The notes: generated from the sequence alone by a model not told the origin. DNA of 64,000 nucleotides from G965198795 sp965198795 (GCA_965198795.1 OZ240674.1:1426001-1490000), one strand, 5' to 3'. Counted from the first letter of the stretch, positions 24,607 through 35,200 are shown. Numbers and translations are program-made.

Positions 24607-26403
24607 ATGCCCGGCTATCCCTGGCCCAATCTGGTCAGTCTATTTTACGCCCAGGTGAATAAACTGGGCGACAGGCCGTTCGTCTGGCGGAAGGAAAACG
24701 GCGTCTACACCCCCTATAGCTGGAACGACGCCGAGGCGCGCGTGACGCCATTGGCGCGGGGTCTCCAGAGGCTGGGCGTCAAGCCGGGGGACCGGATCAT
24801 GCTGGTCTCGGAAAACCGGCCGCTCTGGCCCATGGCGGATGTGGGCGTCATGGCCGCCGGCACCGTCACAGTGCCGGCCTATACGACGAATACGGCCGCC
24901 GACCATCTGCATGTCCTGAACGACTCCGGTTCTGTCGGCGCGATTGTATCGACCCGGAAACTGGCGGAAAAGCTGCTCCCCGCCGTCGATCAGGCGGAAG
25001 CTTGCCGCTTCGTCATCGTGTTGGAGGAAATCGGGGGGCTTCAAACGGCGGCCGACCTCATCCATCTGCCGGAGTTGCTGGAACGGGGCCGCGACGGGTC
25101 CGAAACCATCGTTGAACGGGCCGCCGCCATCAGCCGGGATGACATCGCCTGCATCATCTACACCTCCGGCACCGGAGGCGCGCCCAAGGGCGTGATGCTG
25201 CCGCACCGCGCGATCCTGCATAACCTGATGGGCGCCATCGACGCGTTGGAGGATTTGGGCGTTACGGAGGGCGAGCCGGAAGTGTTCCTCTCCTTCCTGC
25301 CCCTGAGCCACTCCTATGAACACACGGCCGGGCTCTATTTTCCCATGGCGATCGGGGGCGAGGTTTATTACGCGGAAGGCGTCGAAACGCTGGCCGCCAA
25401 CATGGCCGAATGCCGCCCGACCATCATGACCGCCGTGCCTAGACTTTACGAGTCCATGCGTCAAAAGATCGAACGCGGCCTCGCGAAATCAGGCGGCCTG
25501 AGGGAAAGACTGTTCCGCCGCGCGCTGGATATCGGCGCGCGGCGTTACCATGACCCCGCCTCCCTCGGCGTCGGCGACAGGCTGTTGGACCCCCTTCTCG
25601 ACAAGCTGGTCCGCGCCAAGGTGAAAGACCGCTTCGGCGGCCGTTTGAAGGCGCTGGTTTCCGGCGGCGCGCCGCTCAACCCCGATGTGGGCGTTTACTT
25701 CACGGCCCTCGGATTGACCCTGCTTCAGGGCTATGGTCAGACCGAATCCGCGCCGCTGATCAGCGTCAACCGCAAGTCCAGTCTGAAGCTCCACAGCGTC
25801 GGGCCGAAGGTCATCAACACGGAACTGAAAATCGCCAGCGACGGCGAGATCTGCGTCAAGGGCGATCTGGTGATGCGGGGCTATTGGAACAACGAGGAAG
25901 CCACCAACGCCGCGATCATCGACGGCTGGCTGCACACCGGCGACGTGGGCCACGTGGATGAGGACGGCCACATCGTGATCACAGACCGGAAGAAAGACAT
26001 CATCGTCAATTCCGGCGGCGACAACATCGCGCCCCAGCGCGTCGAGGGCTTCTTGGCTCTCGAACAGGAAATCGGCCAGGTGATGGTTTACGGCGACAAG
26101 CGCCCGCACCTCGTGGCGCTCGTTGTTCCAGACGCCGACTGGCTGACGGAATGGAAGCGCGAAAACGGCAAGAAGGGCGGCTTGGCTGATCTGGCGGGGG
26201 ACAAGGACTTGGCGGACGCCATCAAACCCGCCCTCGAGCGCGCCAACGCCAAACTCAATAACATTGAAAAAGTTCGCCGCTTCGTCATCGCCGGTGACGC
26301 CTTCACGGTCGATAACGAACAGATGACGCCGACCATGAAGGTCCGCCGTCATATTGTAAAAAAAATTTATGGCGATGCGTTGGAAGGCCTCTATGGCGGG
26401 TGA
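24607..26403 (+). CDS. long-chain acyl-CoA synthetase (AMP-forming)
   Basis: A 598-residue adenylate-forming enzyme. Motifs: IIYTSGTGGAPKGVMLPH (about residues 185-202, ATP loop), LQGYGQTESAP (about 371-381), GDVGHVDEDGHIVITDRKKD (about 443-462), and the catalytic lysine region TPTMKVRRHIVKK near the C-terminus. It activates a fatty acid to acyl-CoA. The layout, with a short N-terminus and a conserved SFLPLSHSYEHTAG, matches FadD15-type long-chain enzymes. It is monocistronic, and the gap after it is full of repeats. Confidence 0.92.
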   Translation: MPGYPWPNLVSLFYAQVNKLGDRPFVWRKENGVYTPYSWNDAEARVTPLARGLQRLGVKPGDRIMLVSENRPLWPMADVGVMAAGTVTVPAYTTNTAADHLHVLNDSGSVGAIVSTRKLAEKLLPAVDQAEACRFVIVLEEIGGLQTAADLIHLPELLERGRDGSETIVERAAAISRDDIACIIYTSGTGGAPKGVMLPHRAILHNLMGAIDALEDLGVTEGEPEVFLSFLPLSHSYEHTAGLYFPMAIGGEVYYAEGVETLAANMAECRPTIMTAVPRLYESMRQKIERGLAKSGGLRERLFRRALDIGARRYHDPASLGVGDRLLDPLLDKLVRAKVKDRFGGRLKALVSGGAPLNPDVGVYFTALGLTLLQGYGQTESAPLISVNRKSSLKLHSVGPKVINTELKIASDGEICVKGDLVMRGYWNNEEATNAAIIDGWLHTGDVGHVDEDGHIVITDRKKDIIVNSGGDNIAPQRVEGFLALEQEIGQVMVYGDKRPHLVALVVPDADWLTEWKRENGKKGGLADLAGDKDLADAIKPALERANAKLNNIEKVRRFVIAGDAFTVDNEQMTPTMKVRRHIVKKIYGDALEGLYGG

Positions 26404-26852
26404 GAAAATCCCAGAGCGTTATGACACTGGGTGTGTTCACGCTCCGCGTTTTGACATGGCAAGCGCGTTCGCGGGCCGCGTCTCTTAGTTCGTCCTTTCG
26501 AGCCGATACACGGGCCTTGCGATGAAACGCCGCCAACGCCAAGACGTCATTCCCGCGTTGTTATTTTGTCACCCCCGGCCCTTCTGCGTCACCCCCGCGA
26601 AGGCGGGGGCCAGACCGCCCTTTGTCACGCATGAGCAATTTTCGCGCGTGACCGGCCATCATTCACGACAGATCGGAACGCGGGCCGGCGCGCTGGATTC
26701 CCGCCTTCGCGGGGGTGATCGAGAGAAAATGACCGAGAGAGAGGGCGGGGATGACACAGTGAAAGCGAGGGAATGACAACGCAAGGGTGCGGGAATGACG
26801 GATCAAACCTCTTGGAACTCCATGAATCGACCTCGCTCGATGTCATGACGCC
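26404..26852. repeat. repeat-rich intergenic region with facing copies of a dispersed element
   Basis: A 449-base gap between convergent genes. CCCCCGC-GAAG-GCGGGGG at 26592-26609 forms a hairpin, and a reversed copy, CTGGATTCCCGCC plus TTCGCGGGGGTGA, lies at about 26693-26718, so the two face each other across about 85 bases. Further weaker pieces (GAATGAC, GGGATGACA) follow to 26800. This is the same element family as at 5075 and 6020. Translations rich in TPAKAGA and DSRLRGGD are by-products of the repeat, not genes. Confidence 0.8.
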
Positions 26853-27953
26853 TTAGTTCGGGATCAGCAGCAAGTTATTGTCCGGCGCGAGGTTTTCAGA
26901 GTCCAGCCGCGCCAACTTGTCCTGCGCGCGCTTATGCCCCTGAGAGGCCGCCTTCTCGATCCAGCCGCGTGACGATACCGGATTAACCGGCCCGCCCTCG
27001 CCGCTTTCCAGCATCAGCCCGTAAGCGTATTGGGCGTCGCGGTTTCCGGCCTCCGCCGCGACCCGGAAATGGTAGCGGGATTTGGGATTATTCTTGGCCG
27101 TCCCGACGCCTTGCCAATACATGGACCCAAGTTGCAGGTGCGCCGCAGGGTTTCCCCCCTGGGCGGCGCGTAAGAACCACTCCAGCGATCTCTTGGGTTC
27201 CTTCTTGATCCCCTGACCATAATAAAACCGGTTCCCAATCTCCATCTGGGCGTCCGCGTGCCCTTTCTTGGCCGCCTCAAGGATCAATGTCCAGGCCTTG
27301 TCCGCTTCGCCATTGCCGCGCATTTCAAGCGCCTGCAAATACTTGCGTTCAGCCTCCGCTTCCTCTCCGGACAGGACCGTCCCGCCCATGGTCGCGAGCA
27401 CTTCGAGATTGACGCCCTCACGCCGGACATTCAGAACCACCGCGTCGCCCGGCCTGGTCGTGCGGATAAGGGACACAATCTGGGAAATACCGCTGACCGC
27501 CTGACCATTGAACGACTGGATGACGTCACCAGCGCGAAGGCCCGCCTTAAACGCGGCCTTCTCCTGAACCATACCGACGATGACGAGGCCGGACGTGACC
27601 TCAAGTCCCTCGCGCTTGGCGATGTCCTTGTTCAAGGTTTTGACCTGCAATCCCAGCGTCGGTTTATTTTGCATGTTGTCGGCGCGCGCGGGTTGGGTGT
27701 CGGATTTGCCTGTTAACTCGCGCAATTTACGTTTCGCCAGCGGCGCGTAGGAACTGTCGGGATAATCATCCAGAAACTTCTCGAAGTCGGACGGCTTTTT
27801 GCTGTCGATGATGCGTTGCCAATCTTGGAGGTCTTGTTCGATGAACGCGCCAAAGCCGCTGATCGGCTCGCTGGATCGGGCAGCCGAAAGGGTTGTCAGC
27901 GCGACCGAGCACGCGACTGCTCCCACGTAGCAGAGGGCAACGTTTACACGCAT
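26853..27953 (-). CDS. exported PDZ-Sel1 repeat protein
   Basis: A 366-residue protein with an N-terminal signal (MRVNVALCYVGAVACSVAL then TTLSAARS). A helical stretch, DFEKFLDDYPDSSYAPLAKR (about 55-75), is followed by a PDZ domain (LGLQVKTLNKDIAKREGL, about 100, to VLATMG, about 190) with GLRAGDVIQSFNGQ. Three Sel1 repeats (GHADAQMEIGNRFYYGQG, GNPAAHLQLGSMYWQGVG, GNRDAQYAYGLMLESGEG, about 230-345) end the protein. PDZ domains bind C-terminal peptides and Sel1 repeats are scaffold surfaces, so a periplasmic adaptor is likely. The combination resembles parts of alphaproteobacterial envelope scaffold proteins, but no specific match is known to me. Confidence 0.8.
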   Translation of the reverse strand: MRVNVALCYVGAVACSVALTTLSAARSSEPISGFGAFIEQDLQDWQRIIDSKKPSDFEKFLDDYPDSSYAPLAKRKLRELTGKSDTQPARADNMQNKPTLGLQVKTLNKDIAKREGLEVTSGLVIVGMVQEKAAFKAGLRAGDVIQSFNGQAVSGISQIVSLIRTTRPGDAVVLNVRREGVNLEVLATMGGTVLSGEEAEAERKYLQALEMRGNGEADKAWTLILEAAKKGHADAQMEIGNRFYYGQGIKKEPKRSLEWFLRAAQGGNPAAHLQLGSMYWQGVGTAKNNPKSRYHFRVAAEAGNRDAQYAYGLMLESGEGGPVNPVSSRGWIEKAASQGHKRAQDKLARLDSENLAPDNNLLLIPN

Positions 27954-28016
27954 TGCCTTTACCCTTGTTCGCTCGTCTCTCCCCCCAAGGAGTGAGCGCC
28001 TCTGCGGTTCGAACAC

Positions 28017-28306
28017 CGAACAAGGCGTAACATAAGCTAAACTCGTGAAAGATCAAAGCTGTGGGAACGGATAAAGGCGCCTAAACAGTCACGCCTCGGG
28101 TTTGCGTCGGGTTTGCGTCGCCGCAGGTTCCGCGACGCGCGGCCACTGGCGGCGAAACGCGCGTGGGCATGCGGCCCCGTCAGCCGGGACGCCCAAAGCT
28201 AGACCGGCGGCGGATTCCAGCGCGGGGACGTCAGCCGGATGCGCCGGGCGGAGACCAGAGCGGTTTTGAAACAATGCCTCGCGGGCCGCTATGGCGGTTT
28301 TATCTT
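28017..28306. other. 290-base gap without a supported gene
   Basis: Between the PDZ-Sel1 gene and the EamA gene, both leftward, I see no coding, RNA or terminator signal that stands up. A direct repeat CGGGTTTGCGT occurs twice in a row at 28097-28118. Confidence 0.5.
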
Positions 28307-29230
28307 CTACTTCAAGGGCCTCTCAAGGGGACGCGGCGTCGTGTTCAAGGTTTCCCGCCAGGTGATGTAAAGCCCGGAGCCGATGATCACCACAATCCCC
28401 GCCCACGTCATGGGGCCGGGAAAATCGTCGAACCAGAAGTATCCGACGATGGTCGCCGTGACGATTTCGAAATAGCTCAAGGGTGAGAGAACCGGCGCCG
28501 GAGCAAAGGTGAACGCCTTGATGAGCAGCAAATGACCGACGGCCGAGATAGCCCCGATGGCCACGAAACACAGCAGCACTTCCATCGTGGGCGTCCGCCA
28601 GATCCAGGGAAGCAGGATGGTCATGATCACGGCGCTTGGCCAAGATTGATGGAACAACACCATCAAAGGCGGCACGCGGCCCGCCAGCCGCCGGGTGGAG
28701 ACCACATAAAAGCCGAAGCAGAAACTACCCAAAATCGCCCAGAGCTTGCCCGCCTCCATCTCGCCGGCGCCCGGCTGGACGATCAACATGGCGCCGCCGA
28801 ACCCGGCGATGGCCGCCGTCCAGCGCCGGACGCCGGCGCTTTCGCCCAGCATGACCGGGCTTAACGCCATGACCGTCAGTGGATAGATAAAGTAAATTCC
28901 CAACGCATCGACGATGGGGATGGTCGAGATGGCGAAAAAGAACAGATAGGTGGCCCCAAGCAACGCAAGACTTCTGACAAACAATAGCCCGGGCAAGGCC
29001 GGTTTCATCGTTTCTCCGCCATACGTCCGAAAGACGATGGGCGCGACAATGACGAAATTGAAAAAGAATCGGGCCCAGACGATCAGAAGGACCGGCGCCC
29101 CGATCTCGCTCAGATATTTCGCGAATCCGTCCATCACCGGCACGATGGACATGCCCATGCACATCAACAGAATGCCTTTTAACGGCGAATCCGCCGTCTT
29201 GAGAGACGCCTTGGCCGCATCGGTGGACAT
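28307..29230 (-). CDS. EamA/DMT-type transporter
   Basis: A 307-residue membrane protein with ten predicted helices as two EamA repeats: the first from GILLMCMGMSIVPVMDGFAKYL (about 18) to MLIVQPGAG (about 145), the second from KLWAILGSFCFGFYVVSTRRL (about 152) to the C-terminus. These drug/metabolite transporters export small molecules or take up nucleosides or amines, and sequence does not give the substrate. It follows the haloacetate dehalogenase-like gene by seven bases, so the two probably form an operon. Confidence 0.88.
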   Translation of the reverse strand: MSTDAAKASLKTADSPLKGILLMCMGMSIVPVMDGFAKYLSEIGAPVLLIVWARFFFNFVIVAPIVFRTYGGETMKPALPGLLFVRSLALLGATYLFFFAISTIPIVDALGIYFIYPLTVMALSPVMLGESAGVRRWTAAIAGFGGAMLIVQPGAGEMEAGKLWAILGSFCFGFYVVSTRRLAGRVPPLMVLFHQSWPSAVIMTILLPWIWRTPTMEVLLCFVAIGAISAVGHLLLIKAFTFAPAPVLSPLSYFEIVTATIVGYFWFDDFPGPMTWAGIVVIIGSGLYITWRETLNTTPRPLERPLK

Positions 29231-29237
29231 ATGGCGC

Positions 29238-30155
29238 CTACCCAAGGCCGGGGTTCAAGAACGGCAGCAAGGCCCGGACCGCCTCGTCCGGCATTTCTTC
29301 CGGAACGAAATGACCGCACGGGAAGACGTCGATGGTCACATCGTCCGCCCAATCCCGCCAGACTTCGAAGCCCGCCTCGCCGCATCCTCCGGCGCTGCGC
29401 CCGCCCCCCTTGATCGCCAGAACCGGGCAATCCAACTTGCGCCCCGAGGCAAGGTCTTCCTGGTCGATCGCATCGTCAACAGTGGCGCCGGCGCGGTAAT
29501 CCTCGCACATGGCGCGGATACGCGCCGGCTCTCGGTGATGGGCCTTATAGATTTCCATCGCGTCCTCAATGCCGTCCATGGACACGGACCAGCTTTCGAT
29601 CAGCCAGGACAGCCAGTAGTCCGGATCGCCCTTTATCAGGGTTTCCGGTTTGGGATGGGGCTGCGCCAGGAAACTCCAATGGAAGGCGCCGACGGCCCAG
29701 GACTTGTTCGCGTGATTCCAAACAGCGCCGGTGGGCGCCACGTCAAACGAGCAAAAGCGCGTCACCCGGCCAGGATTATCCAGCACCAGGCGATAGCCTA
29801 CACGGGCGCCCCGGTCATGACCAACGACGGCGAAGCGCTCGAAGCCCAGCGCCGTCATCACCTCCGTCATGTCCGCCGCCATGGCGCGCTTTGAATAGGT
29901 GTGATGTTCGAGGTCGGGTTCCGGCACGGAACTGTCGCCGTACCCGCGCAAATCCGGGCAAACGACGGTAAAGCGGTCCGATAATCGCGGCGCCATGTGA
30001 CGCCACATCACATGGCTTTGCGGATAACCATGGAGCATCAGAACAGCCGGCCCCCGGCCGCCGGTGCGCAAATGAATCTCGGCGCCGGATGTTTTTATCC
30101 GCCGGGCTTTAAAGCCTTCGAACACGCGCCCCTCCGGGTGTTGCAATCCGTCCAT
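29238..30155 (-). CDS. alpha/beta hydrolase, haloacetate dehalogenase-like
   Basis: A 305-residue alpha/beta hydrolase. Oxyanion and nucleophile regions: LHGYPQSHVMWRHMAP (about 41), GHDRGARVGYRLVLD (about 112, nucleophile Asp) and CGHFVPEEMPDEA (about 281, catalytic His). The fluoroacetate dehalogenase halide-pocket residues His-Trp in AFHWSFLAQP (about 157) and Tyr in MCEDYRAGA (about 215) are conserved, as are the carboxylate-binding arginines of DRGAR. This makes hydrolytic dehalogenation of a 2-haloacid plausible; an epoxide hydrolase role is less likely. The insert GGRSAGGCGEAGFE before the last strand is unusual. Confidence 0.82.
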   Translation of the reverse strand: MDGLQHPEGRVFEGFKARRIKTSGAEIHLRTGGRGPAVLMLHGYPQSHVMWRHMAPRLSDRFTVVCPDLRGYGDSSVPEPDLEHHTYSKRAMAADMTEVMTALGFERFAVVGHDRGARVGYRLVLDNPGRVTRFCSFDVAPTGAVWNHANKSWAVGAFHWSFLAQPHPKPETLIKGDPDYWLSWLIESWSVSMDGIEDAMEIYKAHHREPARIRAMCEDYRAGATVDDAIDQEDLASGRKLDCPVLAIKGGGRSAGGCGEAGFEVWRDWADDVTIDVFPCGHFVPEEMPDEAVRALLPFLNPGLG

Positions 30156-30165
30156 AAGCGTTTGC

Positions 30166-31068
30166 TTACTTTGCCCGCCTTCGCCCCCCGCCTGTCAAGA
30201 ACACGCCGGCCAGGATCATGCCAAGCGCCAGAAAAGCCGCCGGGGGTATGCGCTCCGCCAGAAAAACCGCTCCCAAGATCACGCCAACCACGGGCACGAT
30301 GAAATTCACCATGGACGTAAACCCCGCGCCCTGGCTGTTCACCAGATGGAACTGGATGATGATCCCGGCCCCCGACGCCCCAATGGAAAGCGCCGCCCAC
30401 GCCATCAGCGCCGTGCTGGAGGGCATGATCGCGAGAGGTTGCTCGATAACGAAGGCGAAAGGCGTCATGACAAGCGCGGCCACGATGGACATGACCGCCG
30501 CCCGCGCCACCGGATCGCCTTTCGGCAGCGTCCGAATAATAACCGTCGCCGTTGCGTAACAGAGGGCCGCCGCCGCAATGGCCGTCTCACGAATGGCCGC
30601 TTCCCCGAAACCGCCAAGAGCGCTCGGTCCAATGATGATCATGACAGCGCTAAATCCGAACGCCACGCCCAAGAGGCGTTTCCACGTCAACGGCTCCCCC
30701 GCCTTGGACGTGAAATGCGCTATGACGACCGTGGCGACCGGCATGAAGGCCATCAAGATCGCGGCGACGGAGCTATCGACCTGTTCTTGTCCCCAGGTGA
30801 TCAAAAAGAACGGAAGGGCGTTCCCGATGACGCCGACCATGGCGACGCCCGCCCATTCTCCCGGCGTTTGGGGGAACAGTTCGCGCCGCAAAAGAGCAAC
30901 CCCGCCCAGCAAGAGCGAGGCGGCAATCAGCCGCCCCGCCACCATGGTCAGTGTGGGAATTTCGCCCACCGTCAGTTTGATCAAGGCGAAGCTGGAGCCC
31001 CAGACAAACCCCAACGTCAAAAGCAGCAGGATGTCACGGAGAAGCGGTTTTTCAGACAAGGGAGACAC
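30166..31068 (-). CDS. EamA/DMT-type transporter
   Basis: A 300-residue membrane protein with two five-helix EamA repeats, beginning LLLLTLGFVWGSSFALIKLTVG (about residue 12) and AIAAAALCYATATVIIRTLPKG (about 155). Substrate unknown. The GTG at 31068 is preferred, with GAAAGG just upstream, since ATG starts further up would run deep into the epimerase gene. A TTG at 31059 is another option. It sits between the epimerase and the dehalogenase-like gene, all leftward. Confidence 0.85.
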   Translation of the reverse strand: MSPLSEKPLLRDILLLLTLGFVWGSSFALIKLTVGEIPTLTMVAGRLIAASLLLGGVALLRRELFPQTPGEWAGVAMVGVIGNALPFFLITWGQEQVDSSVAAILMAFMPVATVVIAHFTSKAGEPLTWKRLLGVAFGFSAVMIIIGPSALGGFGEAAIRETAIAAAALCYATATVIIRTLPKGDPVARAAVMSIVAALVMTPFAFVIEQPLAIMPSSTALMAWAALSIGASGAGIIIQFHLVNSQGAGFTSMVNFIVPVVGVILGAVFLAERIPPAAFLALGMILAGVFLTGGGRRRAK

Positions 31069-31075
31069 TCGCCTT

Positions 31076-32053
31076 TCAATGGCCGTGATACTCGCGATAC
31101 CACTCGACAAACTTCGGAACGCCGGCGCTGACCGGCGTCGCCGGCTGGAAACCGAAAGCTTCCGCCGAGGCGGTGATATCCGCACGGGTTTCCCTCACGT
31201 CGCCTGGTTGCATCGGCTGAAAATCCTTTTCCGCCTTTTTGCCGATGGCGTTTTCTAAGGTCTCAATGAAATCCAGAAGTTTCTCGGACCGGTTGTTACC
31301 CAGATTGTAAACCTCGTGCGGCGTCCCGTCGGCGGCTTTCGGTCTGGTGTCCAGCGCGCCCAGGACACCGGACACGATATCCTCGACGAATGTGAAATCG
31401 CGCCGCATGTCCCCGTTGTTGAAGACCTGGATGGGCTCGCCCGCGTAGATTTTCCGGGTAAAAATATACGCCGCCATATCAGGGCGGCCCCAGGGGCCGT
31501 AAACGGTGAAGAAGCGCAGTCCCGTCGATGGCAGGCCGTACATCCGGGCATAGGACTCAGACATCATCTCCATGGCTTTCTTAGTCGCCGCATAAAGCGA
31601 CACCGGATTGTCCGTCCGGTCTTCGATGGAGAACGGAAACTTGGTGTTCGCGCCGTAAACGGACGATGACGACGCATAAACGAAGTGCTCCAGCCCAGGC
31701 AGTCTTCTTGCGGCTTCCATCAGCACCAGATGCCCTTCCACATTGGCGCGGGTATAGGCGTGGGGATTAACAAGCGAGTAGCGCACGCCCGCTTGAGCAG
31801 CCAGGTGGATGACCCGGTCAATATGCGAATGACGCTCCATCACGCCCCGCACCGCCTCGACGTCGGCGATATCGGCTTTCACCATGGAAAAGGCGTCGCG
31901 CGCCAGCAAACGCTCGGCCCGCGCCTCTTTCAGGCGAACGTCGTAATAATCGTTGAAATTATCAACGCCCACCACCTGCTCGCCCCGATCCATCAGCGCG
32001 AGTGAGGTGTGATAGCCGATGAAACCGGCGGCGCCTGTAACCAAAACCGCCAT
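31076..32053 (-). CDS. NAD-dependent UDP-glucuronate 4-epimerase-like protein
   Basis: A 325-residue extended SDR enzyme. The NAD motif VLVTGAAGFIGYHTSLAL is at the N-terminus, VDNFNDYYDVRLKEARAERL (about 34-53) is typical of UDP-glucuronate epimerases, and the catalytic YAATKKAME follows ASSSSVYG (about residues 120-155). It should interconvert UDP-glucuronate and UDP-galacturonate for surface polysaccharide. ATG at 32053 has GAGGGA six bases upstream. No other polysaccharide genes are near. Confidence 0.88.
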   Translation of the reverse strand: MAVLVTGAAGFIGYHTSLALMDRGEQVVGVDNFNDYYDVRLKEARAERLLARDAFSMVKADIADVEAVRGVMERHSHIDRVIHLAAQAGVRYSLVNPHAYTRANVEGHLVLMEAARRLPGLEHFVYASSSSVYGANTKFPFSIEDRTDNPVSLYAATKKAMEMMSESYARMYGLPSTGLRFFTVYGPWGRPDMAAYIFTRKIYAGEPIQVFNNGDMRRDFTFVEDIVSGVLGALDTRPKAADGTPHEVYNLGNNRSEKLLDFIETLENAIGKKAEKDFQPMQPGDVRETRADITASAEAFGFQPATPVSAGVPKFVEWYREYHGH

Positions 32054-32277
32054 GGAGTGTCCCTCGTTCCGAAATTCCGTGAGCGCGTCCATAGCCTATT
32101 CCGCGTGCGATTTCGATGGCAAAATATTCTTTCTCGAATTTCCGGTCCCGCACACATAACGGCCCGTCCATTTGGCTAACACATTCACTTCCTTGCGAAT
32201 TTCGTGAAAATCATTGCCGCCCTCCAAACGCGGGGATACCCTCAAGCAAAACGACGTAACAGTCAGGAACGACACGG

Positions 32278-35200
32278 ATGGAGCTGAAACACGTCAGCCT
32301 TTCAGACAAATACGAAAAGGAAAGCGGTCGAGTCTATCTGACCGGCACTCAGGCGCTGGTCCGCCTGACCCTGGCGCAACGAAAACGCGATCTGGCGGCC
32401 GGCCTGAACACTGCGGGCTACGTCACTGGTTATCGCGGCTCTCCCTTGGGCGGCGTCGATGGCGCCTTTAGCGGCGCGGAGGCGTTCACGGGTCCCGCCC
32501 ACGTGAAATGGCGCCCAGCCGTCAACGAGGACCTCGCCGCCACCGCCATCTGGGGGTCACAACAAACCAATCTGTTCGAAGACGCCAACTATGACGGCGT
32601 CTTTGGCATGTGGTACGGCAAGGGTCCCGGCGTTGACCGGTCCGGCGACGTATTCCGCCACGCCAACATGGCCGGAACGTCCAAGCACGGCGGCGTGCTC
32701 GCCATGTGCGGGGACGACCCGGCCTGTAAATCCTCGACCGTTCCCAGCCAATCCGAACACGCCTTAATGGACGCCGGCATCCCGGTCTTGAACCCGGTTG
32801 ATGTTCAAGACTTGCTTGACCTGGGTCTTTACGGCTGGGCCATGTCGCGGTTCTCGGGAACCTGGGTGGGCGTTAAATGCATCACGGACAACATCGACAC
32901 GTCCTCCAGCGTCGACGCGGACATCAACCGGGTGAGGGTCAAGCTTCCCGACTTCGAATTTCCAGAAGGCGGACCCCATATCCGATGGCCCGACCCGCCC
33001 ATGGAGCAAGAACACCGCCTGCACCGCCATAAGCTCTATGCGGCGCTGGCGTTCGCCAAGGCCAACCGCCTCAACCGCGTCACCATACGGTCCGGGCGGC
33101 CGCGCCTTGGCGTCGCGTCCACCGGCAAGGCCTATCTGGACACTCTTCAGGCGCTGGACGACCTGGGCGTTGATGAGAAAATGGCGGACGACATCGGCAT
33201 CCGGCTTTATCGCATCGGCATGCCCTGGCCGCTGGAAAGGGACGGCGTGCGCGAGTTTGCCGAGGGATTGGACGAGATCCTGGTGATTGAGGAAAAGCGC
33301 GCGGTCATCGAAAACCAGTTGAAAGAGCAGCTTTATAACTGGCGCGCCAGCGCGCGCCCGCGGGTGGTCGGCAAATTCGATGAGGCGGGCGAGTGGATTT
33401 TGCCCTCCGCCGGCGAACTCACCCCAGCCACCATCGCCCGCGCCATCGCGGGGCGCGTCCGGCGATACGTGACGTCGGACAAAATAGAGTCGCGACTGGC
33501 GTTCCTGGAGGAAAAAGAAGCCATCTTGAAGCGCGCCGCGCCGTCGATCAAGCGCATCCCCTATTTCTGCGCGGGCTGCCCGCACAACACATCCACCAAG
33601 GTTCCCGATGGTCATGAGGCGGCCGCCGGCATCGGTTGTCATTACATGGCGATCTGGATGGACGGACGGAACACGTCAACCTTCACGCAAATGGGAGCGG
33701 AAGGGACCAACTGGCTGGGTCAGGCTCCTTTCACGAACCGGGAGCATATCTTCGTCAACATCGGCGACGGCACCTATTTCCATTCCGGCATTTTGGCGAT
33801 CCGCGCGGCCGTTGCCGCGAACGTCAATGTTACTTACAAAATCCTTTATAACGACGCCGTCGCGATGACCGGCGGCCAACCGATGGACGGTCCGCTCGAC
33901 CCGGCGCGCATCAGCCGCCAGGTCGAGGCCGAGGGCGTTGAGCGCATCGTCGTCGTGACGGATGAGCCCGATAAATATCCGCCGGGCGCCCATTTCGCGG
34001 GCGGCGCCGCCATCCGTCACCGCGACGACCTGGACCAGGTGCAGCGGGATCTGGCGCGGGTAAAAGGCGTCTCGGTGCTGATTTACGATCAGACCTGCGC
34101 GGCCGAAAAACGGCGCAGACGCAAGCGCGGCGCGTTTCCCAATCCACCCAGGCGCGTCTTCATTAACGAGGCCGTTTGCGAAGGCTGCGGCGACTGCGGC
34201 GAGGTGTCCAACTGCGTCGCCATTCAACCCAAGGAAACGGAGCTGGGACGCAAGCGCGTCATTGACCAGTTCATGTGCAACAAAGATTATTCCTGTCAGA
34301 AGGGTTTCTGTCCATCCTTCGTCACGGTGCATGGGGGCGTGCCCAGGAAAAAGACGGGCGTCGGCGAAATCTCCTTTCCCGTGTTGCCCGAGCCAACCAT
34401 TCCCGCCATCGACCGGCGCTACAATGTCGCGATCACGGGGATTGGCGGCACTGGCGTTGTCACTATTTCCGCACTCTTGGGAATGGCCGCGCACCTGGAA
34501 GGCAAGGGCGTGACCGTGCTGGACGTCGCGGGCCTCGCGCAGAAGAACGGGGCGGTCTATGCGCACGTGCGCATCGCCAATCAACCGGAAGACCTCCACA
34601 CCGTGCGCATCGCCGCAGGAAACGCGGACCTGCTGCTGGGCTGCGACATGGTGACCTCGGGAAGCTTCGAGAGCCTGTCCAAGCTGGACCCGGCGCGCGC
34701 CCGCGCCGTCGTCAATGGCGAGCAGACCATGACGGCCGACTTCGCGACCCGTCCGCATTTGGACTTTCCGGACGCGGAACTGCGCGCCGCCCTCTCGGAC
34801 ACCACTCGATCCAGCGACGTTGTTGACGCCACCAGGCTCGCCCGCGCCCTGACGGGCGATACGATGGGGCAGAACGTCTTGTTGCTGGGCTATGCCTATC
34901 AGAAGGGTTTGGCGCCCTTGACGGAAGCGTCGCTGTTCAAGGCCATTGAGCTTAACGGCCGCGCCGTTGAAATGAATAAACAGGCGTTCACCTGGGGCCG
35001 GCGCGCGGCCCATGACTTGAGCGCCGTGTTGAAGCTGGCGGGTCTTGATGATGCGCCGGCGGAGAAACAGGACTTCGACCTGGGCGGCTTCATCGCCCGC
35101 CGGGCGTCGGATTTGGCCGCTTATCAGAACGCCGCTTACGCTTCCCGCTATCGGGCCCGCATTGACGTGGTGCGCGCCGCCGAGGCCAAAGCCGCGCCGG

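Noticed and set aside
26522..26776. An 84-codon frame with TPAKAGA and DSRLRGGD text
   Set aside because: It is the translation of the dispersed palindromic repeat, a well-known false gene pattern.
28017..28306. Possible tRNA in the GC-rich gap
   Set aside because: No cloverleaf with matching acceptor stem and T-loop could be built here. I found no tRNA or rRNA gene in the intergenic gaps I read.
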